Origin: Sphingobium terrigena
GTDB taxonomy: Bacteria > Pseudomonadota > Alphaproteobacteria > Sphingomonadales > Sphingomonadaceae
Reading direction: 5' to 3'
Assembly (NCBI RefSeq): GCF_003591655.1
Contig: NZ_QVRA01000015.1
Location: 39,708-103,707, forward strand
DNA length: 64,000 nt
Positions 46,867-55,118 of this stretch are shown one piece after another. Both the position numbers and the translations under genes were made by a program. Positions within the stretch are counted from its first letter, which is position 1; every line of letters starts with the position of its first letter. A model generated the notes under the pieces. The model did not search any database, had not been told where the DNA came from, and was given only the letters and a program-made list of their open reading frames with translations.

Positions 46867-47655
46867 ATGGCCAGCGCGCCCGCGAATACCCTGCCGATCT
46901 TCTACAATGACCTCATCCCGCTGAGCAGCCTGGATCATGCCGATTTCCGCAGCAAGGCGGTCGATTCGGCCCCGTTCCTGACCAGCCAGCACGCCATTCC
47001 ACTGACGATCGACGAATTCGTTTCCGCCCAACGTTTCGTGCCGATCATCTTTTCGGCTGGCGCGGATTCGGTCCCGCTGGCGCTGATGGGCCTCAATGAA
47101 GGCGTCAACATCTTCGTCGATGAGGACGGCAAACTGCGCGGCCCGGCCTATGTGCCCGCCTATGTCCGTCGCTATCCCTGGATGCTGGCCAAGCTGCGTC
47201 CCGACACGGACGAGCTGTCGCTCTGCTTCGACCCGACCAGCCCCGCGATCGGCGCGTTCGAGGATGGCCAGCCTTTGTTCGAGGATGGCAAGCCGAGCGA
47301 GCTGACCCAGGGCGTGCTGAAATTCTGCGAGGATTTCGAGCAGGCCGCTGCCCGCACCGGCCAGTTCGTGCGCGAATTGCAGGACATGGACCTGCTGATG
47401 GACGGCGAAGTCGCGATCCAGACTCCGGGTAACGAGCAGCCCTTCGTCTATCGCGGGTTCCGCATGATCAACGAGGAAAAGCTGCGCGACCTGCGCGGTG
47501 ACCAGCTGCGCAAGATCAACCAGAGCGGGATGCTGCCGCTGATCCACGCCCACCTGTTCTCGCTCCAGCTGATGCGCGACATTTTCGAGGCGCAGGTCAA
47601 TCTGGGCAAGGGTCCGATCCCCCAGCCAGCCGTACCGCAGCCCGCCGAAGCCTGA
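46867..47655 (+). CDS. SapC-family protein
   Basis: The 262-aa protein matches the SapC family (PF07277), with the start LPIFYNDLIPLSS, HAIPLTIDEFV, VPAYVRRYPWML and the late RDLRGDQLRKINQSGMLPLIHAHLFSLQ. The name comes from a Campylobacter S-layer locus, but most proteobacterial members have no proven function. It often neighbours TonB receptors or tryptophan-halogenase genes; none is here. It is transcribed alone. Confidence 0.87.
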   Translation: MASAPANTLPIFYNDLIPLSSLDHADFRSKAVDSAPFLTSQHAIPLTIDEFVSAQRFVPIIFSAGADSVPLALMGLNEGVNIFVDEDGKLRGPAYVPAYVRRYPWMLAKLRPDTDELSLCFDPTSPAIGAFEDGQPLFEDGKPSELTQGVLKFCEDFEQAAARTGQFVRELQDMDLLMDGEVAIQTPGNEQPFVYRGFRMINEEKLRDLRGDQLRKINQSGMLPLIHAHLFSLQLMRDIFEAQVNLGKGPIPQPAVPQPAEA

Positions 47656-47713
47656 ATACAAAGTTAACCCGAAACGGCGGAAATATTTGATAGAAAAGCG
47701 ATTGCATCTCCTC

Positions 47714-47742
47714 TTGAAACGGAATGTGACCTGGCCTATCTA
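47714..47742 (+). promoter_or_regulatory. Sigma70-type promoter of the small RNA
   Basis: TTGAAA (47714-47719), a 17-nt spacer and TATCTA (47737-47742) predict a start near 47749, just before the first hairpin. Confidence 0.7.
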
Positions 47743-47748
47743 CTGAAC

Positions 47749-47861
47749 ATGCGATGCACCTGCCCCCCTTTCGGGTGTATCGTATGGGCGCCTCCCCCCT
47801 TTGGAGGCGTCTCCTCCCTGAACCTAGGCCGCTCCATGCTCTGCATGGGGCGGTTTTTTTT
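47749..47861 (+). ncRNA. Predicted small RNA with C-rich loops (anti-Shine-Dalgarno type)
   Basis: From a predicted start at about 47749 the RNA would be about 113 nt. Hairpin 1 is GATGCACC/GGTGTATC (47753-47781) with the loop TGCCCCCCTTTCG. Hairpin 2 is GCGCCTCC/GGAGGCGT (47788-47810) with the loop CCCCTTT. A single-stranded CTCCTCCC stretch (47811-47818) precedes the terminator hairpin (47829-47853) and eight T. C-rich loops and CTCCTCCC pair with Shine-Dalgarno sites, as in the alphaproteobacterial alpha-r14/suhB and CcsR/cuckoo RNA groups. No open frame is evident. Family membership is inference. Confidence 0.72.
47829..47861 (+). terminator. Terminator of the small RNA
   Basis: An 11-bp stem (CCGCTCCATGC/GCATGGGGCGG, one T-G pair) with a TCT loop is followed by eight T. 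Confidence 0.9.
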
Positions 47862-47906
47862 GGAGTGCTCCTTTTCCCAGGCGGATTGGGTGCGGCGCGG
47901 TTTTCC

Positions 47907-47935
47907 TTGACGCGCGCCACGCGCCTTCCTAAAGG
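47907..47935 (+). promoter_or_regulatory. Likely promoter of tRNA-Glu
   Basis: TTGACG (47907-47912), a 17-nt spacer and TAAAGG (47930-47935) lie 33 nt before the mature tRNA 5' end. Confidence 0.5.
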
Positions 47936-47967
47936 CCAGCCCCTGCCAGCCGCCCGACGCGGCCCAT

Positions 47968-48042
47968 GGCCCCTTCGTCTAGCGGTTAGGACGCGGCCCT
48001 CTCACGGCTGAAACACGGGTTCGATTCCCGTAGGGGTCACCA
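47968..48042 (+). tRNA. tRNA-Glu(CTC), integration target
   Basis: The 75-nt gene has acceptor GGCCCCT/AGGGGTC, anticodon stem CGGCC/GGCTG around CTCTCAC (anticodon CTC), T-loop TTCGATTC and encoded CCA. Its 3' 41 nt are overlapped by the C-terminal codons of the serine recombinase. The tRNA reads intact after integration. Confidence 0.97.
48002..48042. other. Attachment-site half inside tRNA-Glu
   Basis: The shared segment of the tRNA 3' half and the recombinase 3' end is the likely crossover region. The tRNA is preserved because the element carries its own copy of this 3' part. An imperfect inverted repeat (CCAAAC/GTTTGG and AACCC/GGGTT, 48040-48076) lies just inside. No second copy of the segment is found up to 64000, so the other end is outside the window. 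Confidence 0.6.
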
Positions 48043-49603
48043 AACTGTCAAAACCCTCATTTTGGGGTTGGTTTGGCGTGCCGAGAGTGAACGCGGCCCG
48101 TGATAATTCTTCAAGCATTCCAAAGGGCTGCCTGAATTCTACGGTCAGCCGATCATTGGCCCAAGTGCAGTTCGAAAGTACCAAATTTAGAGCTCGACGC
48201 CGGTATTCCGGGGCCATCTCCGCAAAGCCCTTGTGAGCGTTCCTGACGATATCGAGCAGCGCTACGCCATCATCAACATAGGCCTCGTCCGCATTATTGA
48301 GGTGCTCGAGTCCTCGGATCGCCCGCGCTCTCTCCTCCCGCCAGGTGGTAGCGATGCGATCGTGAAATTCCTTGGTGATACGTCCATCGACCTTGTCGAG
48401 GTAGATGGTGTCAAGACGCTCCTGGAGCTTGTCTGCCTCGGCAGCCAGCCGCGCCTTGGCTTCATCACGCTCGCGGCTCTCGTCGCCATGGCTCTCGCGG
48501 AGCGCTCGCTGTACGAGACCGAAAATTTCGTCGTCGAGGCGAAGCCGCGAAAGCATCTGTTCGAAATGAACGTCAAGCGCCTCCTGCCGGACGTAACGCT
48601 CAGGGCATTTTCCCTTAAAGCCGGTGCAATGGTAATAGACGTATTTCTGCTTCTTGATCTCCGCGACTATCGCACAGCCGCAATGGCCGCAGGTCATCAA
48701 GCCGGTGTAGACGAAATCTTTGGGACTCGCGCGGACGTTGGACGCGCTACGGCCATCGATGACCTCCTGAGCTAGTTCCCAGGCCTCCAGCGAAATGATT
48801 GGATCGTGCAGGCCTCGATAAAGCTTGCCGTCCCACTCATAGGAGCCGGTGTAGAGCCGATTTCTGAGAATATAGAAAATCGTACTCGTACTGCTGACGA
48901 GCTTGCCGCTTCGACGATACCTCAAACCAAGATCGCGCGCCTTCGCTGCCAGTTCGTTGATCGAGAAATTACCGGTTCCGCACAGCTCGAACAGGCGCGC
49001 AATGATCGGTGCGATCTCGGGATCGACCTCGATTACTTTCCGCCCCGCATCGTTGCGGATGTTGCGGTAACCGAGTGGAGCGAGAGTAGGCCAATAACCC
49101 TGCGCGGCCTTTTCAGTCATGCCTTTGCGCGCTTCCTCCGATAGATTGTCAATATAGTTCTTGGCCATCAACACCTTGATGCCGTGCATGAACTTCTCGG
49201 AAGACCTGGACTCGTTGGAAAGGACAACGCCCTCCTTGGCGAGGTGGATCTCGATATCCAATTCGTCGAGCGTCACCCAGTCCTTGAGGTTGCGGTACAG
49301 CCGATCGGTCTTTTCGACCAGGATCATTCGGACAGACGGATGGCGTCGTAGATAAGCCAGCATCGCTTCAAATTCGGTGCGGCCAGCCTTCCGTGCAGTT
49401 TCTACATCGACATGTTCGGCTACGATATCGATGTCGTGGATCGCTGCGTAGTCTCGGAGAAGTTTGAGCTGGGCAGGAATCGAGAATCCCTCGCGCTCCT
49501 GCTCCGACGTCGAGACGCGAGCGTAGAGAACCGCTTTCTTTAATGCGTGGCGGATCGACGCACGTGCCACCGTCCGTCTCAGCTTCGCTCTGGGTTTCAC
49601 CAT
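48002..49603 (-). CDS. Large serine recombinase (integrase)
   Basis: The 533-aa protein has the serine resolvase domain with catalytic Ser31 (YARVSTSEQ) and VEKTDRLYRN, a recombinase domain (LSEEARKGMTEKAAQGYWPTLAPLGYRN), a zinc ribbon (TCGHCG and YYHCTGFKGKC) and a coiled coil (about 370-415). This is the large serine integrase type of phages and ICEs. Its last residues, VTPTGIEPVFQP, are translated from the antisense of tRNA-Glu. GC content is lower than in the flanking chromosome. Probably expressed from its own promoter. Confidence 0.95.
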   Translation of the reverse strand: MVKPRAKLRRTVARASIRHALKKAVLYARVSTSEQEREGFSIPAQLKLLRDYAAIHDIDIVAEHVDVETARKAGRTEFEAMLAYLRRHPSVRMILVEKTDRLYRNLKDWVTLDELDIEIHLAKEGVVLSNESRSSEKFMHGIKVLMAKNYIDNLSEEARKGMTEKAAQGYWPTLAPLGYRNIRNDAGRKVIEVDPEIAPIIARLFELCGTGNFSINELAAKARDLGLRYRRSGKLVSSTSTIFYILRNRLYTGSYEWDGKLYRGLHDPIISLEAWELAQEVIDGRSASNVRASPKDFVYTGLMTCGHCGCAIVAEIKKQKYVYYHCTGFKGKCPERYVRQEALDVHFEQMLSRLRLDDEIFGLVQRALRESHGDESRERDEAKARLAAEADKLQERLDTIYLDKVDGRITKEFHDRIATTWREERARAIRGLEHLNNADEAYVDDGVALLDIVRNAHKGFAEMAPEYRRRALNLVLSNCTWANDRLTVEFRQPFGMLEELSRAAFTLGTPNQPQNEGFDSLVTPTGIEPVFQP

Positions 49604-49780
49604 TGTTCGACACTTCCTTCTCTGCTCTCAATCACGATCCTTCCCCACTTCCAACCGCGAAACGCGCCTATCGCTGGGGAATTGTGGTTGTGCCGCCGTC
49701 CCGTTCTGTTCCCTATTTATTCCGCGACAGCACTGAACCGTCAAGCCGCCGATTCGGCGTAGGCAAACCGCCTGGCTGGG

Positions 49781-50182
49781 TTATCGGGCACTCGTGTCGT
49801 CATCGCATTGTCTTGACGGTTGTCGATCGACAATGGTCCGACGTCGGGCGATGGCGAGCTCATAATAGTCGGTCAGGTCGCCTAGCAGAATCCTCGCTTC
49901 GTCCTGAGAAACTGGCCGGCCCATCCGTCGTGCGAAGATCGCACTGGCATCCTCAATCAGCTGGCGTGAGAATTTGTCGCGTCTCGCAATGCGAGGTTCC
50001 CGTGGATCGTTCTGCGGAGACTTGCCCGCTGAGAATTCACACGCAGCCTTAGTAGGCTCCTGATCCGTAGCCTGAGCCTCGGGGTGCAAAGGCGGGTTGG
50101 ACTCAATACCAAGCGTTCGTGGCGCGGCCGAGGCATCAGCGGCGGTCCCGTACCTCGTGTTCGGAGATCGGGCACGCCTCAT
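49781..50182 (-). CDS. Hypothetical protein upstream of the recombinase
   Basis: The 133-aa protein has a disordered, polar N-terminal half (1-68) and a helical segment at about 69-115 (KFSRQLIEDASAIFARRMG followed by PVSQDEARILLGDLTDYYEL). Proteins with this short helical motif often sit beside recombinases in mobile DNA, but I cannot name the family. Its start overlaps the stop of the next upstream frame by 4 nt. Confidence 0.6.
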   Translation of the reverse strand: MRRARSPNTRYGTAADASAAPRTLGIESNPPLHPEAQATDQEPTKAACEFSAGKSPQNDPREPRIARRDKFSRQLIEDASAIFARRMGRPVSQDEARILLGDLTDYYELAIARRRTIVDRQPSRQCDDDTSAR

Positions 50183-50436
50183 CGCCGGACGATGCGTTCA
50201 TCGTGTAAGGGACATTCGCACTGTCTGAGGTACCCAAGCAAGGCGCAACCGAGGCGCACGCCCATCGTTAACACGTCGCTGCTCCAATCGATGGAGCTCG
50301 GCGGGATGTCTTGAAGCAAGGTTATCGTACCTCGCGTGCCGTCGTTTATCAACAGTTCCCGCGCTCGAACCGACGCACAATGCTCAGCGTGTCGATGATG
50401 TCGCGGGCGGTCAGGCGCTATCTTCTTCGCTAACAC
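50179..50436 (-). CDS. Possible small protein (85 aa)
   Basis: The frame starts with GTG and ends in an ATGA overlap with the start of the 133-aa gene, which argues for translational coupling. The first third is basic; the rest is mixed with a mildly hydrophobic stretch (LTMGVRLGCALLGYL). No family recognised. Competing shorter frames exist, so this is tentative. Confidence 0.35.
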   Translation of the reverse strand: MLAKKIAPDRPRHHRHAEHCASVRARELLINDGTRGTITLLQDIPPSSIDWSSDVLTMGVRLGCALLGYLRQCECPLHDERIVRR

Positions 50437-50467
50437 CCATAGAAAGGCTCAAGCGGCGCCTGCGGGC

Positions 50468-50932
50468 CTATTCAACGAGATTGGCGAGGTTCTTCAATGA
50501 TGAATCCATGCCGGCGCGATGGTCAACTTCGCTGATCCCCATAGGGACGTTTTCCGCGGTGAACGTCACTTTCGTGCCGTTTGCGACCGCCGTGAATATC
50601 GCTGTCATCGTCATGGTGCCGGTAAAGGCCGGATGGGCGGACTCGAACTCGACGGCCTCGACAATTTTTTCATTCGGTATCAGTTCGATGAAGCGTGCCT
50701 CGACGACGTCGGTATCCTCCGTTGATTTGCCTCGGCCACGTTCGGTCTCGGAATAGACGAGTGTCATCCGATAGCCGCCCCCAACACGGGGGTCGAAAGA
50801 GAGGATCTTTGCAGTCATGCCCTTGGGCGCGCGCCATGACGCAACGGCCTCGGCGTCAAGAAAAGCCCGGAAAATGGCTCGTGGTGGCGCAATGATGGTG
50901 CGAGAAGTGGTGTGAGTTCGAGGGTTTGTCAT
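50468..50932 (-). CDS. SRPBCC (AHSA1-like) domain protein
   Basis: The 154-aa protein has the Bet v1/AHSA1 fold: a start IIAPPRAIFRAFLDAEAVASWRAPKG, GGGYRMTLVY, then RFIELIPNEKIVEAVEFES, and TMTAIFTAVANGTKVTFTAENVP with a C-terminal helix. Such proteins bind hydrophobic ligands. The ATG at 50932 marks the conserved start; the longer frame adds unrelated residues. A cargo gene within the element. Confidence 0.85.
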   Translation of the reverse strand: MTNPRTHTTSRTIIAPPRAIFRAFLDAEAVASWRAPKGMTAKILSFDPRVGGGYRMTLVYSETERGRGKSTEDTDVVEARFIELIPNEKIVEAVEFESAHPAFTGTMTMTAIFTAVANGTKVTFTAENVPMGISEVDHRAGMDSSLKNLANLVE

Positions 50933-51114
50933 GAAACCTATATGATAGAGGGCCGTCGCGAAGCAGCGCCAGCGGACGCTTGAGTTGAACCCGTCACTGC
51001 CGAACGCTGGTGTGGGAAACCTCCGAAACCGGCCTCCGAGCGAGGAAAAACGACGGACGGCTTTCTTGGTCCAGGCGCGATCGTTGAGGGATGTGCCTGG
51101 GACCAAGAGTCGGT

Positions 51115-51390
51115 TCAACCGTTCAGCTTGTCCTTCACCGCTTTAGCGGGCGTGAATGTCAGCTTCTTCGAGGCCGCAATCGTGATGGTCGCGCCAGTCG
51201 AGGGATTGCGACCTTCGCGCTCCGCGCTGGCCTTTACTTTGAACTTGCCGAAGCCGTTGAGCGAAATCTCCTCGCCCTTCGCCGCCGCGTCCGCAATCGC
51301 CGCGAAGACAGTATCGACGATTTTCTTGGCGTCGGCCTTGCTCGAGCCGGTGGCGCTGGAAAGATGGTCGGCGAGGTCGCTGTTGTTCAT
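51115..51390 (-). CDS. HU-family DNA-binding protein
   Basis: The 91-aa protein is a classical HU: ADHLSSATGSSKADAKKIVD, the ISLNGFGKFKVK core, the DNA-inserting arm (REGRNPSTGATITI) and SKKLTFTPAKAVKD. AGGAG lies 6 nt before the ATG. It is probably the element's own nucleoid protein and could act in relaxosome or integrase architecture. It is distinct from ihfB at 24 kb. Confidence 0.93.
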   Translation of the reverse strand: MNNSDLADHLSSATGSSKADAKKIVDTVFAAIADAAAKGEEISLNGFGKFKVKASAEREGRNPSTGATITIAASKKLTFTPAKAVKDKLNG

Positions 51391-51465
51391 GATTCACTCC
51401 TGGTTGTTCCCCTGCTGATCTATCGAGGAGCGGATAGAGCGACAAGCCTGCTGCCACCGCGCCGC

Positions 51466-52140
51466 TTAATCTTGCACCTCTGACGATACGGAGCGCGCTA
51501 CCACGCCGAACCCGAGCATTCGCTCCCGCTTGGCCTCGTTGGTGGGCGAGTCGGGCGATTGCAGGGTCGTCGCGACCGAAGCACCGCCAAGCCTAACAGG
51601 CCTTTCGGCGAAGATCGCAGGACCAAAACGCCGCGTGAGATGATCCGCGACGCTCAGCGCATAGCGCCTTTGGCGCCACGCTGTGGGGCTGTGATAGACC
51701 CCGATCGCGGCCCAATAGTCACCGGTCGACCGCAAGGCCGACAGGAAGATCCAGCGGGCAACGTCGGCATTGAAGCAGGCATCGGACTTGAGCCAGGTGC
51801 GAACCTCCGGCTCGGGCCGCCGCAGCACCGCTGCGATCTTTGGCACCCACCAACTGTTGATCTGAAGGGGCCCCAGGTCATGCGATCCGTTGGCATTGGC
51901 GACCTCCGCGCCGACCCATCCGCCTTCCTGGTCGCGCAGTCCCCACAGGGTTTTCTCGAGCCAATCCTTCCCACCAGCGGCACGTGCAATGCAGTGTGAG
52001 ATGTCGCCTTCCGAAAGTCTCGCCATCCCCGCCGAGGGTGAAGCCGCGGTGGATACCGCGAACACCACGGCAAGGCAGCCGACGCGCAGAACGGGTTTGA
52101 GGCGGCGTCGGGCGGAGAATGCAGAACTGGAGTGGTTCAT
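51466..52140 (-). CDS. Lytic transglycosylase, SLT-like (VirB1/TrbN type)
   Basis: The 224-aa protein has a signal peptide (about 1-40) and a lysozyme-like domain with the probable catalytic Glu72 (LRDQEGGWVG), DLGPLQINSWW, and the later YWAAIGVYHSPT. Conjugation elements use such enzymes to open peptidoglycan for the transfer channel. It directly follows the relaxase gene (17 bp), supporting that role. Confidence 0.82.
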   Translation of the reverse strand: MNHSSSAFSARRRLKPVLRVGCLAVVFAVSTAASPSAGMARLSEGDISHCIARAAGGKDWLEKTLWGLRDQEGGWVGAEVANANGSHDLGPLQINSWWVPKIAAVLRRPEPEVRTWLKSDACFNADVARWIFLSALRSTGDYWAAIGVYHSPTAWRQRRYALSVADHLTRRFGPAIFAERPVRLGGASVATTLQSPDSPTNEAKRERMLGFGVVARSVSSEVQD

Positions 52141-52157
52141 CGAAAGAGTCTCCGTGA

Positions 52158-55118
52158 TCAATGTTCGGGACCGTGGCCGGGATCGGCATCGCGGGTGTCA
52201 TGTACGTGGGCGGGTGTGGGATCGGGTCGCGCATCCGCGCGCTCGGGTTCGGTTGGCGCGCGATCGACGACAGATTGCAGGAACCGGTCGAGGATGTCGG
52301 CAATCCCGCGGGCATTTTCAGCCAGCCGCTCCGGCAGGCCCCTTGGCGCATTCGTCCGTTGGTCGAGTTGCCGGCCAAGGGCCATGTCGCGCCGCTCGGA
52401 CCGCTCACGATCCTGGTCCGCCCGAGCTCGCTCAATCGGGTCTGCATGCGGCGCCGCAAGACTTTCGCGATTATCCCGGTCCAGCCTACCCAGCCCTTCC
52501 AGCGCGGATGTCTTTTCGCCGGAATGGGTTTGGAGCTTCTCGGCGAGGCGCTTTTCATCCTCGGTCCAGAGCTTAACGCCGAAGCGCGCGCGGGTGATCG
52601 CCGTATAATAATTCTGGCCGTTCACGAGCCCGGAATTGACCGGCGCCAGCACATAGACGCGGGCGTAGGTCTTGGACTGCGCGGAATATACCGTCTCTGC
52701 GTATCCGTGATCCCAGTGCTTGTGCTCGGACAAATCGATCTGCTGCACGCGCTCGCCCCGGTCCCACCGGATCGTGGCGAGGGTTCCATCCATCTTTTCG
52801 ACCGTGCCACGCTCTGCATTTTTGAGATCGAGCGCGTTGCTCACCAGGCGCCATTGGATGCGATCGCCTTCCGCGAGGTCGCGATTCTCAGCATTGAATA
52901 CGTTGATCTGCTTGACCTGACTCTGCCGCGGATCCCAGCGGATGATGCGGCCATTCTCGTCGAGCAGTCGCACGACCTGCCGCCCGCTCTCGGCGCGTCC
53001 GATACCGACGACACGATACTGGACGTCGCGCGCGATCCCCGCCCCGAGTTGATCCCGGGTGAAGGTCACGACCTGCCCGCCGGAATAGAAGCGGGCATAA
53101 TGTTTCTCCTGATCGGACATGCCGGTCGGCGTCAGGACCTGGAGTCGCGCGTCTTCGGCGGCGATCGCGCTTTCGGATTTCAGGGTTTCGCGAATCTTTG
53201 AGTTCACGATCAGCCGGGTCGCATTGTCGAGTACGAGGATGTTGGTGGTCGCGCGGTTTTCGGGTTTCAACCGGGTCCATTCCGCGACCAGCCCTTTCGC
53301 CAGGGCCTCGGCCCCCTCCCCGCTCACGACCTTGTCGAGCTGCGAGAGCGAGGCGGCATATTCCGCCGCCCGCGCATGCGTGACCGCGGCTTTCATACTC
53401 TTCGTTTGCTGACGCATGGACTCGGTAAGTTGCGCGGTGGCGAGGCCGAATTTCTGCATCAGCCAGAAGGGCTTCCCCTGTTCGATCGCGCCGGTCTGCT
53501 TGTCATCGCCGAGCAGGATCAGCCGCGCGCCCGTCATCCGGCTGATCTCGAGGATGCGAATGGCCTGGCGTGTCCCGAGTTGCCCGGCCTCGTCGAGGAG
53601 GAGAACATGGCGGTCGGTGATGCCGCGACCACCGCTGGTGAGAACGCTTTCGACCGTCCTGGATTCGACGCCCGCTATCTGCCCAGTGGTCGCGGCGGCT
53701 GATGATGTGGGGGCCAGCGCGACCAGCACCGTTCCCGGCTCGGCAGCCTGCCGCAGGGTATTCATCAGCGTCGATTTGCCGGCGCCGCCGACGCCGTGGA
53801 TTCCGGTGACGCGGTCGCGCGACAAAGCAGATTGAACGAGAGCCTGTTCCTGATGGGGGGTGAGGCCAGCGGTCTCCAGCGCGACCAGAAGACGGTCGGC
53901 GGTGGCGATCGGTCGGGCATCGTCCAGGGCCAGAGCGAGGTGCTGAGACAGCGCCATTTCCTGGCGTGCGCTGCGCCTGCTGGTTCGGCCGCGAGTGAGG
54001 ATCTGGTCACCGGTCGGCGCACGGGTGACGAGGAGTTTACGCTTCGCCTCATGCTCGGCAAGCAATGGCCGGACATCGGCAAGCCGCACCTCTCCGACAT
54101 GGCTGGCAAGCGCCAGCCTGTACATGCGGCCGAGATTGTTCACGGCTTCGCGGGTCTCCGCCTGCCGGAGACCGAACAGGCTCGCGCGCCCTGCGGTTCG
54201 GCGATCGACCTCGATGATCGACGTCCCCCGCTCCTCTACCTGCGTAGTGAGTCTGGCGAGGTCCGCCTCATAGGGTTTCGCGCGCGCGGCCCACTGGCTG
54301 TGGAGCTCGTCGAGTGTCGCCGTCACCTTGGGACCGCGCGTCTGGTAGAAGGATTGGCGACGCGCTGCCTGTCCGGTGAGCCCGTGCTCTTTGGCATGGG
54401 CATCGATCTGTTCGGCGCGTTGTGAGGTGTCCCTGATGAAATCCCTGGGAACGCCGACGATCTCGAACAGCCCCCGTCTCGGATCGAATTCGACGTCGTA
54501 TCCGATCTGGCGGAGCTCATGGGCGAGGTCGTTTCGATAGACCTGACCCGCAACCATCTGTTCGGCGAACATCGCCCGTGTCTCGAGGCTGGCCCAGGAC
54601 GAACCGTCCTCCCGGTTCGTAATGTTCATCACGACAACATGGGTATGAAGATGAGGATCAAGCTCGCGGCTGGCGTGCTCGGTGAAGCGGGCGAACACGA
54701 GCCGGCCGGTTGTCTCGTGAACGATCTGACCATTGTCGCGCCGACGCAGCGATGCATGTTCTTCGAGATAATCAAGCGCCGTCCCCACCGCCTTTTCATG
54801 GGCGGCGATGATGCGCTCATCGTCCATCACCAGCGCCATGATCGATACCGATTTCGGCGCATTGACCGCGAAGTCCCAGCCAGGATGATGCTCGATCTCA
54901 CCATTTGCGCGATGGCGCCCGAGCTGCTGGTCGCCGATTTTTCCGGCCAGCAACTCTTGGAAAGTCTGGGGGTCGACTGGACCGGATAGCCCCAATTCAT
55001 CTGCTATCCGACCACCCCATTCTGAATGTTCGTCGCTCCCTTTGGTGTAATAATCGCCCACGGTATAATAGCGGGAAATGTTGGCTGGCGTGCCTTTCAG
55101 GCGGCGAGGATGGATCAT
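52158..55118 (-). CDS. MobF-family conjugative relaxase-helicase (TrwC/TraA-like)
   Basis: The 986-aa protein nicks oriT and unwinds the strand for transfer. The relaxase domain (1-300) has the tyrosine pairs Tyr17/Tyr18 and Tyr23/Tyr24 and the three-His metal site HLHTH (His156, His158, His160). The SF1 helicase domain has Walker A GVGGAGKST (442-450), LLLDEAGQLG and the late NYYTAITRARFG. The C-terminus is charged and disordered. Its start overlaps the coupling-protein stop by 4 nt. Confidence 0.94.
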   Translation of the reverse strand: MIHPRRLKGTPANISRYYTVGDYYTKGSDEHSEWGGRIADELGLSGPVDPQTFQELLAGKIGDQQLGRHRANGEIEHHPGWDFAVNAPKSVSIMALVMDDERIIAAHEKAVGTALDYLEEHASLRRRDNGQIVHETTGRLVFARFTEHASRELDPHLHTHVVVMNITNREDGSSWASLETRAMFAEQMVAGQVYRNDLAHELRQIGYDVEFDPRRGLFEIVGVPRDFIRDTSQRAEQIDAHAKEHGLTGQAARRQSFYQTRGPKVTATLDELHSQWAARAKPYEADLARLTTQVEERGTSIIEVDRRTAGRASLFGLRQAETREAVNNLGRMYRLALASHVGEVRLADVRPLLAEHEAKRKLLVTRAPTGDQILTRGRTSRRSARQEMALSQHLALALDDARPIATADRLLVALETAGLTPHQEQALVQSALSRDRVTGIHGVGGAGKSTLMNTLRQAAEPGTVLVALAPTSSAAATTGQIAGVESRTVESVLTSGGRGITDRHVLLLDEAGQLGTRQAIRILEISRMTGARLILLGDDKQTGAIEQGKPFWLMQKFGLATAQLTESMRQQTKSMKAAVTHARAAEYAASLSQLDKVVSGEGAEALAKGLVAEWTRLKPENRATTNILVLDNATRLIVNSKIRETLKSESAIAAEDARLQVLTPTGMSDQEKHYARFYSGGQVVTFTRDQLGAGIARDVQYRVVGIGRAESGRQVVRLLDENGRIIRWDPRQSQVKQINVFNAENRDLAEGDRIQWRLVSNALDLKNAERGTVEKMDGTLATIRWDRGERVQQIDLSEHKHWDHGYAETVYSAQSKTYARVYVLAPVNSGLVNGQNYYTAITRARFGVKLWTEDEKRLAEKLQTHSGEKTSALEGLGRLDRDNRESLAAPHADPIERARADQDRERSERRDMALGRQLDQRTNAPRGLPERLAENARGIADILDRFLQSVVDRAPTEPERADARPDPTPAHVHDTRDADPGHGPEH

